A stretch of DNA of 64,000 nt from ZC4RG20 sp963702105 (GTDB taxonomy: Bacteria; Pseudomonadota; Gammaproteobacteria; Steroidobacterales; Rariloculaceae): assembly GCA_963702105.1 (NCBI GenBank), contig OY969712.1, positions 744,001-808,000 on the forward strand, given 5' to 3'. The notes under the pieces are model-generated. The model had not been told where the DNA came from. It was given only the letters and a program-made list of their open reading frames with translations, and did not search any database. Positions 16,746 through 24,690 of this stretch are shown piece after piece. The number at the start of each line of letters is the position of its first letter. The stretch's first letter is position 1. The position numbers and the translations under genes were made by a program.

Positions 16746-17924
16746 TCAGGCGCCTGGGACCAGCGAGTAGCGCGAGTCGGCCAGCAGGCACTCGGCCTCG
16801 GGGACGCCGAGCTCCTTGCGCACGATGTTCGTGCCCTGCACGAGCGCGCCCATCTTGTAGAACGCGTGGCGCCGGCTCATGCCCTCCCGGCCCATGCCGC
16901 AGTCCGAGGAGACGACGAGCCGCTCGGCCGGGATGCTCTCGAGCGCCCGGCGGATGTGGCCGGCGACCTCCTCCTTGCGCTCGATCTGCAGCGAGTGGTG
17001 GTCGATGACGCCGATCGCGACCTTCATGTCCGTGATGTGCTCGCCGATGGCCGCAAGGTCCATGCCGCCGGAGCTCACCGACTCGAACGTGATCACGTCC
17101 GCGTCCACGCGGTTCAGGATCTCGAGCGCGGGCTTGTAGGTCTGCACCTCGGCGAACATCCTCTGCTGGGAAGGATTGCCCCAGCACGTGTGGCACCAGA
17201 CCTCGGTCTTCGCGCGCAGGCCCCGCACGGTGTTGTTGAACACCTCGAGCATGAACTCGGGGTTGATCTTCTCGTCCACGATGCCGCGCGCGGCCAACAG
17301 GTGCACCTGCGGCTCCTCCATCTGGATCACGGGGCAGCCGGCGTCGGCGAGCTCGTGCAGCTCCTCGTTGAACGCCTCGCTGATGGCCCAGATGCGCTCG
17401 CGCACGTCCTTGTAGTAGCGGTCCTGGACGGCGAAGGCGACGAGCTCGGGGGTGACGGTGCCGAACTTCACGGGCTTGTGAGAGAGGCGTTGGGCGGCTT
17501 TCCACATGGCCGCATACTGCATGTTGCCGCGCCCGACGGGGCCGACGATGCTCGGCATGATCCTGGCCTCGATGTAGTCGTGCAGGATGTGGCCGCGCGG
17601 GAAGGCGATGCCGCCGCCGCCGACGGGGGCGGCCTTGGGGTCGCGGTCGAAGCCGGCCATGTGGTAGGCCGGGTAGCTGGTCCAGCTCTGGCCGCCGATG
17701 TCGGCGTTGAAGCGGGCGTCGCCGTCGGTGAAGATGTCCAGCCCCGCGACGGACTGCTGGGTCAGGTACACCGAGAGGGCGTCGTCGTACTGCTCGCGGA
17801 AACGCGTCTCGACCATGGCCTGAAGGAAAGTCCGTTGCCCCATGTTGTCCGTATACCAGCTCGGCCTCGGCAGCGAGCCCGTCACGGTCGTCGGCAGGAT
17901 GATGTCGGCGGTGGCTCGAAGCAT
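16746..17924 (-). CDS. short MetE-like (cobalamin-independent) methyltransferase, paralogue 1
   Basis: 392 aa from ATG 17924 (the open frame begins at 17966). It equals the catalytic half of MetE: LPTTVTGSLPRPSWY at the N-terminus, zinc-type ligands in VWCHTCWGN and VSSDCGMGRE, and TFESVSSGG between them. Full-length MetE has an extra N-terminal barrel that is absent here. Family members transfer methyl groups to thiols, but many short forms act in catabolism on unknown donors. Divergent from the XRE regulator at 18113 with a palindrome between them. A second, more distant paralogue is at 19009-20142. Confidence 0.82.
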   Translation of the reverse strand: MLRATADIILPTTVTGSLPRPSWYTDNMGQRTFLQAMVETRFREQYDDALSVYLTQQSVAGLDIFTDGDARFNADIGGQSWTSYPAYHMAGFDRDPKAAPVGGGGIAFPRGHILHDYIEARIMPSIVGPVGRGNMQYAAMWKAAQRLSHKPVKFGTVTPELVAFAVQDRYYKDVRERIWAISEAFNEELHELADAGCPVIQMEEPQVHLLAARGIVDEKINPEFMLEVFNNTVRGLRAKTEVWCHTCWGNPSQQRMFAEVQTYKPALEILNRVDADVITFESVSSGGMDLAAIGEHITDMKVAIGVIDHHSLQIERKEEVAGHIRRALESIPAERLVVSSDCGMGREGMSRRHAFYKMGALVQGTNIVRKELGVPEAECLLADSRYSLVPGA

Positions 17925-18033
17925 ATTTTTTCTCTCTTTGGGCGCGTCCCGGATCGCAGCCGCCAACCCTAGCCGATAGTGTGGGGTGTTAACAACGCAG
18001 TCAGCGGTGCTAGTGGAGATTATGCTGGTAGTG

Positions 18034-18045
18034 TGCTAAATAGCA
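18034..18045. promoter_or_regulatory. putative operator TGCTA-AA-TAGCA
   Basis: Perfect 12-bp palindrome in the 188-bp divergent region between the MetE-like gene (start 17924) and the XRE regulator (start 18113). The neighbouring GGTAGT at 18027-18032 echoes the half-site of the palindrome upstream of the paralogous regulator (8556-8570). Confidence 0.45.
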
Positions 18046-18112
18046 TGGCTCGTTGCACGCCTCAGGTCGGGGCGCGGGCTCGGGTCTAATCGAGGTCCGA
18101 GCGGGAAGGGGG

Positions 18113-18982
18113 ATGGCTTCGCGAAAGACTCAGCTCGGCGAGTTCCTGAGGAGTTGCCGCGCGCGCATCGATCCCGGGGAGCTCGGGCTGCCCGTCGCGG
18201 ACCGCCGCCGCACGCCGGGCCTGCGCCGGGAGGACGTTGCGGCGCTCGCGGGCGTCAGCGTCACCTGGTACACATGGCTCGAGCAGGGCCGGGACATTCA
18301 AGTGTCGGCCGCCGTGCTCGAACGTGTATCGGCCACGCTACAACTCTCCCACGACGAGCGCGAGTACCTTTTCGCTCTCGTTCAGCATCGGCCTGCGCCG
18401 CCGCTCGAGTGGCACGAGGTCGCGATCAGCGCCTCTCTGCAGCGTCTATTGGATAGGCTGAACCTGCCGGCCATCGTCATGACAGCGAGGTGGGACGTTG
18501 TCGCCTGGAACCGGCTCGTGTGCAACGTCCTCCGGGACTACGAGCGCATTCCTCGGGAGCGGCGTAATCTGCTGCGCATCCTGCTCGTCGACGACGCCGT
18601 GTACACGCACGATTGCGAGCTGTTCGACGCCATGGCCCGCCGGGTCGTCGCCAAGTTCCGCATCGACTGCAGCCCTTACACGGGCGACCCCGAGTTCGAG
18701 GCGCTCATCGCGGATCTCATGGAGCACTCGCCCGCGTTCCGCCGGTTCTGGAACAGTTCCGAGGTCATCGGCCGCTCGGAAGCGGTCGTTCGCCACCCCC
18801 AGCACGGCGGCATCACGCTCGAGCACACGTCGTACGTGCCCGAGGGCAGCCAGGGGCTCCGCGTCGTGATCTTCGCGCCCTACGACGAGGCGAGCGCGGC
18901 GAAGATCGAAGCGATCGCCGCCGCCATGCACGGCTCAGCGGCCGAGAGTCTGCCTCGGCCGCCGGCGAAGGCCTCGGCGTAG
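18113..18982 (+). CDS. XRE-family regulator with MmyB-like ligand-binding domain, paralogue 2
   Basis: 289 aa from ATG 18113 with a strong GGGAAGGGGG upstream. The HTH (GLRREDVAALAGVSVTWYTW, LEQGRDIQVSAAVLERV) is almost identical to the protein at 7579-8466. The C-terminal sensor (VMTARWDVVAWNRL, RNLLRILLVDD, TSYVPEGSQGLRVVIF) follows the same plan with more divergence, suggesting similar DNA sites but different ligands. It lies between two MetE-like genes, both transcribed away from or towards it, so they are the obvious regulatory targets. Confidence 0.9.
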   Translation: MASRKTQLGEFLRSCRARIDPGELGLPVADRRRTPGLRREDVAALAGVSVTWYTWLEQGRDIQVSAAVLERVSATLQLSHDEREYLFALVQHRPAPPLEWHEVAISASLQRLLDRLNLPAIVMTARWDVVAWNRLVCNVLRDYERIPRERRNLLRILLVDDAVYTHDCELFDAMARRVVAKFRIDCSPYTGDPEFEALIADLMEHSPAFRRFWNSSEVIGRSEAVVRHPQHGGITLEHTSYVPEGSQGLRVVIFAPYDEASAAKIEAIAAAMHGSAAESLPRPPAKASA

Positions 18983-19008
18983 CGTCGGCTGCGTTTGCAG
19001 CCCAGTTA

Positions 19009-20142
19009 CTACCGCCCCCAGAGCTCTTCGCTCGCCAGCCGCGCGCCCTCGACGAGCGCTTCGAATTTCGCCCACATGACGGAGGGATGCACACGCACGA
19101 CCGCTTCGCTTTGTGCGAATCCGCAGTCCGTGCCTGCGATGACGTTCTCGCGGCCGACGAGCTTAGCATAGCGCACGATGCGGTCCGCGACGAGGCGCGG
19201 GTGTTCGACCGTCCCGGTGTGGTGCGTGACGACGCCGGGGATCAGGATCTTGCCGTCCGGCAGGCTCTGTTTGGCCCATACGCGCCACTCGTGCTCGTGC
19301 CGCGGGTTGGCGGCCTCGATCGAATAGGCGCCCGCGTTGACGGCGAGAACGAGATCGACTATCTCCTCGAGCGGTGCGTCCGACAGATGCGGGACGTGCC
19401 AGCTGCCGAAGCACACATGGTAGCGCACGCGCTCGGGCGGGATGCCCTCGAGCGCATGGTTCAACGCTTCGATGCGGACCTCGGCCCAATCGCGGAAGCG
19501 CTTGCGGCCGCTCCCCACGAGGTGGTCGTACATGTTCGCGAGCACGGCGTCGTCGACTTGAAGCAGATAGCCGGCCTCGTGGATCGCGCGATATTCGTGC
19601 CGCAGAGCCTCGGCGATCGCGAACACGTACTCCCGATCGCTCGCGTAATACTCGTTGATGCCGTTGAAGGCGGTGCTGGCCGGCGCGACGGCCGTCATGA
19701 ACACCTCGCTCGCTTCTGCGGCCTCCGCCGCCACGCGCAGGTTCTCGATGTCGCGCCGGATCGGGGCCATGTCCCGGTACTCGATCGGCCCGACGCAGAC
19801 CTCGGCCGGCAGGCCCCGCTCGACGATCGGCAGGTCCGCGGCGATGGCTTCGGCGAAGCGTTCTCGATCGCTGCCGAGCCACACGAGCGGCACGAGCCGG
19901 TCCGGCCGGATGTCGAAGCCGCTGATTCGGCCCAGCACGTAGTTCGACCAGCCGGATTTGCCGTATTCGCCGTCGTTGACGACGTCGAGGCCCGTTTCCA
20001 CCTGACGGCGCACGGCCGCCTCGACGGCGTCGCGCAGCACGCCCGGCGCCGGCGGCCCGTCTTCCGGGCCGAGGCGCAGCTCGGGCGGCCTCACGAGACT
20101 GCCGACGTGCGTCGTGAGGATTCTGCTCTCGCTTCGGTTCAT
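19009..20142 (-). CDS. short MetE-like methyltransferase, paralogue 2
   Basis: 377 aa. Starts RILTTHVGSLVRPPEL, then VETGLDVVNDGEYGK (a typical COG0620 block). Probable zinc ligands are His/Cys of RYHVCFGSW, Glu in SIEAANPRHEH and Cys of IAGTDCGF. It lacks the N-terminal MetE domain. The MetE fold is clear, but the methyl donor and acceptor are not, and homocysteine need not be the acceptor. Converges on the XRE regulator with 26 bases between stops, and diverges from the exported protein at 20362. Confidence 0.82.
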   Translation of the reverse strand: MNRSESRILTTHVGSLVRPPELRLGPEDGPPAPGVLRDAVEAAVRRQVETGLDVVNDGEYGKSGWSNYVLGRISGFDIRPDRLVPLVWLGSDRERFAEAIAADLPIVERGLPAEVCVGPIEYRDMAPIRRDIENLRVAAEAAEASEVFMTAVAPASTAFNGINEYYASDREYVFAIAEALRHEYRAIHEAGYLLQVDDAVLANMYDHLVGSGRKRFRDWAEVRIEALNHALEGIPPERVRYHVCFGSWHVPHLSDAPLEEIVDLVLAVNAGAYSIEAANPRHEHEWRVWAKQSLPDGKILIPGVVTHHTGTVEHPRLVADRIVRYAKLVGRENVIAGTDCGFAQSEAVVRVHPSVMWAKFEALVEGARLASEELWGR

Positions 20143-20361
20143 GCGCCTCGTCCGTCCGGAACTCGAGCGGCCAATATAGTACGTTTCGCACCACGCCGCT
20201 TCCGCGGGCGCGCGCCTTCGGTTGTTCGCCAGCCACGCTTGTTACACAATCGGAGGAGCGCGAATGCCGTGCGGTTCGCAATGCTGGATGCCTTCGAGAG
20301 GCCATCGCGGCCGCGAGCCGTAAAGTTCGCGCCGCCGAGGACTCGCTTGAAGGAACGAACC

Positions 20362-21570
20362 ATGCAGGATTTTCAACGCCCGTACGGAACGGACGCTTGC
20401 CGCGCTCCCCGGTCCGTGAAGTCTCCGGCCGCGGCCTTGCTGCTGGCCGGCATCCTCTCGGCCGCGGCGGCTCCGGCGGCGGCGCAGAATGCTCCGCGGG
20501 ACGCGGCGCAACCCGCGCAGGACAATTACATCCGAATCTGTCCCTCCGTGAAGGGCGCCTCCTGCGTTCAGGAGCCGGCGCCGAATACGCCGGTGCCCAA
20601 GCAGTACGAGCCCTCATACGAGGTCTACCTGAACATGAAGCAGGCCGCGCACGGCGGCCGCAAGCTGACGGCGGAGGACAAGCCCGATTGGTCCGGCATC
20701 TGGGACCATGCGGGCGGCTTCAATTGGGATCCGCAGCCCAACCAGGCGGCCAACGCGCCCGGCGAGGATGCTGCACAGGCGATTCTCGACCACTGCAGCA
20801 ACTTCCCGTGCGAGGGCTGGATCACGGCCGCGCTGACGCCGAAATATTCGCTTCAATACCGACAAAAACTCACCGCCGTCGCGCACGGCTTCGAATGGGA
20901 TCAGCTCAGCGATTGCCTGCCGGCCGGCTACCCGCGCTTTCTGCTCGAGCCCGTCATCAAGCGCTTCGTCGTCACCCCGGATATGACGATCTGGATCAAC
21001 GAGTGGCAGAGCGAGACGCGGTATCTGTACACGGACGGCCGGGGCCACATCCCGGCCGACAACGCATTTGCACTCTGGGAGGGCGATTCGATCGGCTTCT
21101 GGGACGGCGACACCCTCGTCGTGCACACGATCCGCATGAAGCCCGAGGAGCTGCAGCGCAATCAGCCGAGCATCAGCGACGAGGCGAGCACGGTAGAGCG
21201 CATCCGCATGATCGATCCGAACACCATCGAGGACGACGTGACGCTCTGGGACCCGAAAGCGCTCGAGAAACCCTGGCACGGCGTGCAGATGTACAAGCGT
21301 GTTACGACGCCGGGCATCCGGCTCGACATGTACTCGTGCGAGGAGAACAACAACGTCATTCAGACGAAGCACGGCGGCTCGACGTTCATTCTGCCGGGCG
21401 AGACCGTGACCGTGCAGCGGCACTACCGCGATCCGAGCAACTTTCAGAACGCGAACCTCGACCGCGCCATCGAGTACGGCGCTGAGCTCATGAAGCAGGA
21501 GGAGCAGGGCAAGGAGAAGGGCCAGTCCGCCGGAAAGAGCGATACGTCGAAGTCCGGCTCGTCGAACTGA
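20362..21570 (+). CDS. exported protein distantly related to the WEGDTLVVD family
   Basis: 402 aa from ATG 20362 with GAAGGAAC upstream; the open frame runs in from 18613 but that part is not a gene. Signal peptide ends PAAAQ. Family-like blocks: KPDWSGIWDHAGGF, DCLPAGYPRFLLEPV, RYLYTDGRGHIP, WEGDSIGFWDGDTLVVHT (about residue 240-255), VERIRMIDPNTIEDDVTLWDP, and YSCEENNN near the C-terminus. The extra N-terminal 70 residues and a Lys/Ser/Gly-rich tail distinguish it from the shorter copies. No DUF6152 partner adjoins it. Function unknown. Confidence 0.75.
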   Translation: MQDFQRPYGTDACRAPRSVKSPAAALLLAGILSAAAAPAAAQNAPRDAAQPAQDNYIRICPSVKGASCVQEPAPNTPVPKQYEPSYEVYLNMKQAAHGGRKLTAEDKPDWSGIWDHAGGFNWDPQPNQAANAPGEDAAQAILDHCSNFPCEGWITAALTPKYSLQYRQKLTAVAHGFEWDQLSDCLPAGYPRFLLEPVIKRFVVTPDMTIWINEWQSETRYLYTDGRGHIPADNAFALWEGDSIGFWDGDTLVVHTIRMKPEELQRNQPSISDEASTVERIRMIDPNTIEDDVTLWDPKALEKPWHGVQMYKRVTTPGIRLDMYSCEENNNVIQTKHGGSTFILPGETVTVQRHYRDPSNFQNANLDRAIEYGAELMKQEEQGKEKGQSAGKSDTSKSGSSN

Positions 21571-21667
21571 GGCGTTCGCGAACTGCGGGGGTTCCGGCGC
21601 GCGCGGCGCCGACGTTCGGAAGCGGGGCGGGCCGATACGGCGTCGGTCCTACCGGCTGCGCACTCGG

Positions 21668-24600
21668 CTAGCCTTCGCGTTCCTCGGCAGTGCCTTGCGG
21701 GCGCCCCCGCCTCGGCTCCAGCAGCGAGGCCTCCAGCACGCGCGCCACGTGCACGGCTGCCCGCGACGCGCCGTCGCGAATCTGGTGGCGGCAGCTCGTG
21801 CCGTCGGCGACGACGACGGTCTCGGCCCCCACGGCGCGCACGGCGGGCAGCAGCGCGGACTCGGCCATCTGCAGCGAAGCCTCGACGAAGCGCGCGTCGT
21901 AGCCGAAGGCGCCGGCCATGCCGCAGCAGCTCGAATTCACGGTCTCGACCTCGAGGCCCGGGATGAGCCGCAGCGCGCGCGTCACGGCCGGCATGGCGCC
22001 GAAAGCCTTCTGGTGACAGTGGCCATGAAGCAGTGCGCGCCGATACGGTCCCGGGCCTAACGGCAGCGACAGACGCCCGGCCGCGACCTCGCGGTCCACG
22101 AATTCCTCGAACAGCACGGCCGCGTCGGCGAGCCGTGCGGCTTCCGCGCCGGGCAGCAGCGCGGGCAACTCGTCGCGCAGGCCGAGCAGACACGAAGGCT
22201 CGAGCCCGACGACCGCGACGCCGCGCTCGACGTAAGGCTCGAGCGCCGCGAGCAGGCGCCGGGCTTCGGCGCGCGCCTCGTCGATCATACCGGCCGCGAG
22301 ATAGGTGCGTCCGCAACACAAGGGCCGCGTTCCCGCACCGGCTACGGGCGCCGCGACCGAAAGGCGACATCCGCCGGCCGCGAGGACTCGGGCCGCCGCG
22401 CGCAGATTCTCGGGCTCGAAGTAGGTGTTGAAGGTATCGGGCAGCAGTACGGCCTCGACGCCCTGCGGGCCTGCCTCGAGCCCCGTCCGGGGCCGCCCCT
22501 CGAGCCCAGCCCGGGGCCCCGCCTCGAGCCCGCCCCGCACCTCGTCCGCTCGAAACGGATCGCGGCGGAATACGGGCAAGCTGCGCCGCGCGGCGAAGCC
22601 GAGCAGCCGCTCGCCGAGCGCCGCCGCGCCCGGCACCCGGTCCCGCATTTCGAGCAGGGGCGCGAAGCGGGACGCCCAAGGCGCCCACCGCGGCAGATGC
22701 GCGACGATCGCATCCTTGAGCGAGCGCCGGCGCCGGCGATGATAACGGTGCAGGAACTCGATCTTCATGCGCGCCATGTCCACGCCCGTCGGACACTCGC
22801 GCCGGCAGCCCTTGCAGGACACGCAGAGCTCGAACGTGCGCAACATGTCTTCGGTCGCGAAGGCGTCGGGGCCGAGCTGCCCGGAGAGCGCCAGCCGCAG
22901 GGTGTTGGCGCGCCCGCGCGTCGAATCGCGCTCGTTGCGCGTAAGCCTGAACGAAGGGCACATCGTGCCCGCATCGAACTTGCGGCAGTGGCCGTTGTTG
23001 TTGCACATCTCGACGGCGGCCGCGAACCCGCGGCCCGCGTTCGCGGTCCCGACCTCGTGCGCGGACCAGTCGAGGCCCGCCGCGAACGGTGTCGTCGCGT
23101 AGCCCGGCTTGTAGCGGAACAGCGAGCGATCGTCCATCTTGGGCGCGCCGACGATCTTGCCCGGATTCATGAGGCCGACCGGATCGAAGGCCCGTTTGAG
23201 CTCACCGAAAGCGGCCGCGAGCCGCGGCCCGTAAACCCGCTCGATCCACTCGGAGCGGACGAGCCCGTCGCCGTGCTCGCCCGAATACGAGCCCTTGTAT
23301 TCGCGGACTAGCGCGCAGGCTTCCTCTGCGATCGCGCGCATCTTGAGGGCGCCCTCGGCGCTGCGCATGTCGAGCACGGGCCGGACGTGCAGGCAGCCGA
23401 CCGAAGCGTGTGCGTAAAACGTGCCGCGCGTGCCGTGCTTCTCGAACACGCGGTTCAGCCGGTCCGTGTAATCGGCCAGGTGCTCGAGCGGCACCGCGCA
23501 ATCCTCGATGAACGAGACGGGTTTGCCGTCGCCCTTCATCGACATCATGATGTTGAGCCCGGCCTTACGGACCTCCCAGATGTCCCGCTGCCGGCCCGGC
23601 TCGACGACCTCGACGACGCTGCCGGGCAGCCCGACGTCGCCCATGAGCTCGACGAGCCGGGTCAGCTTCTCGAGCTGCGGCGCGCGGTCCGCGCCGGCGA
23701 ACTCGACGAGCAGGATCGCCGCGGGCTCGCCGATGATCGCGTGCTCGATCGCGCTGCGAAATGCCGGGATGCCGCGGGCAAGCTCGATCATCGTGCGGTC
23801 CACGAGCTCGACGGCCGCGGGCCCGAGCTCGACGATGCGGCGCGTCGCCTCCATGGCGCGATAGAACGTCGGGAAATGCACGACGCCGAGCGCCTTGTGA
23901 CGCGGCAACTCCGCGAGCTTGAGCTTGAGCCGCCGGAAATAGGCCAGGGTGCCTTCCGAGCCGACGAGCAGGTGCGCCATGTTGAAGGGGCCGCGGGCCA
24001 CGTGGTCGAGGTTGTAGCCGGCGACGCGGCGCTGAACCTTCGGCACGCGCGCCTCGATCTCGGCGCGCTCGCGCGCGTGCAGCGTGCGCGCCGCCGCGAC
24101 GAGCTCCGCGTAACGGCGCGGCAATGCGCCCGGATCTGCGCTCTCGGCGCCGACCTCGCCGAAGCGCAGCGTCTCGCCCGTCGCGAGCCATGCGTCCGCT
24201 TCGAGCACGTTGTGCACCATATTGCCGTAGTGCAGCGAGCGTGCGCCGCAGCTGTTGTTGCCGGCCATCCCGCCGATCGTGGCCTGCGCGGCCGTGGAGA
24301 CGTCGACCGGGAACCACAGGCCGTGGGGTTTCAAATACGCGTTGAGCCGGTCGAGCACGATGCCCGGCTCGACCCAGACCGTGGCGGCCTCCGTGTCGAG
24401 CTCGATGACGGCATCGAGATGGCGGCTGTGGTCCACGACGAGGGCGCGACCCACGGTTTGGCCGCATTGGGAGCTGCCGGCGCCGCGCGGCAGGATCGGG
24501 ACCTTGGCCTCGGCTGCAATCTGGAGCGCCGCGAGCGCGTCGGCGTCGTCGCGCGGCACGACGACGCCGAGCGGCTCGATCTGGTAGATCGAGGCGTCGG

Positions 24601-24685
24601 TCGCATAGCGCCCGCGCGTGAACGCGTCGAACGCGACTTCGCCGCGCAGCGCTTGCCTGAGTCGAGTTTCGAGCCGATCGGGCAT
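21668..24685 (-). CDS. FAD/Fe-S D-2-hydroxyacid dehydrogenase (YdiJ/GlcD-GlpC type)
   Basis: 1005 aa. The N-terminal FAD_binding_4 domain (VPRDDADALAALQIAAEA, LPRGAGSSQCGQTVG, GGMAGNNSCGARS) is followed by the FAD-oxidase C domain (SGEHGDGLVRSEW). Then come two ferredoxin-type clusters (CNNNGHCRKFDAGTMCPS and CVSCKGCRRECPTGVD) and a CCG-type C-terminal domain ending SCCGMAGAFGYD. Architecture and length match YdiJ-like D-2-hydroxyglutarate/D-lactate dehydrogenases that pass electrons to the quinone pool. An odd linker repeats GLEAGPRA, GLEGRPRT, GLEAGPQG (DNA 22469-22540). The APH-AAA kinase gene ends 5 bases upstream, so they are co-transcribed. Confidence 0.9.
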   Translation of the reverse strand: MPDRLETRLRQALRGEVAFDAFTRGRYATDASIYQIEPLGVVVPRDDADALAALQIAAEAKVPILPRGAGSSQCGQTVGRALVVDHSRHLDAVIELDTEAATVWVEPGIVLDRLNAYLKPHGLWFPVDVSTAAQATIGGMAGNNSCGARSLHYGNMVHNVLEADAWLATGETLRFGEVGAESADPGALPRRYAELVAAARTLHARERAEIEARVPKVQRRVAGYNLDHVARGPFNMAHLLVGSEGTLAYFRRLKLKLAELPRHKALGVVHFPTFYRAMEATRRIVELGPAAVELVDRTMIELARGIPAFRSAIEHAIIGEPAAILLVEFAGADRAPQLEKLTRLVELMGDVGLPGSVVEVVEPGRQRDIWEVRKAGLNIMMSMKGDGKPVSFIEDCAVPLEHLADYTDRLNRVFEKHGTRGTFYAHASVGCLHVRPVLDMRSAEGALKMRAIAEEACALVREYKGSYSGEHGDGLVRSEWIERVYGPRLAAAFGELKRAFDPVGLMNPGKIVGAPKMDDRSLFRYKPGYATTPFAAGLDWSAHEVGTANAGRGFAAAVEMCNNNGHCRKFDAGTMCPSFRLTRNERDSTRGRANTLRLALSGQLGPDAFATEDMLRTFELCVSCKGCRRECPTGVDMARMKIEFLHRYHRRRRRSLKDAIVAHLPRWAPWASRFAPLLEMRDRVPGAAALGERLLGFAARRSLPVFRRDPFRADEVRGGLEAGPRAGLEGRPRTGLEAGPQGVEAVLLPDTFNTYFEPENLRAAARVLAAGGCRLSVAAPVAGAGTRPLCCGRTYLAAGMIDEARAEARRLLAALEPYVERGVAVVGLEPSCLLGLRDELPALLPGAEAARLADAAVLFEEFVDREVAAGRLSLPLGPGPYRRALLHGHCHQKAFGAMPAVTRALRLIPGLEVETVNSSCCGMAGAFGYDARFVEASLQMAESALLPAVRAVGAETVVVADGTSCRHQIRDGASRAAVHVARVLEASLLEPRRGRPQGTAEEREG
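22469..22540. repeat. in-frame tandem repeat of about 24 nt, 3 units
   Basis: Three imperfect units with CCTCGAGCCC cores encode GLEAGPRA/GLEGRPRT/GLEAGPQG in the linker between the Fe-S and CCG domains of the dehydrogenase. Probably a recent expansion in a flexible loop. Confidence 0.7.
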
Positions 24686-24690
24686 CGCGG

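Noticed and set aside
16636..17505. N-terminal extension of the TonB receptor frame
   Set aside because: Arg/Gly-rich sequence that shadows the MetE-like gene in another frame; the signal peptide begins at 16635.
18613..20361. Long open frame running through the MetE-like gene into the exported protein
   Set aside because: It is the antisense shadow of the gene at 19009-20142; the true start with signal peptide and ribosome-binding site is 20362.
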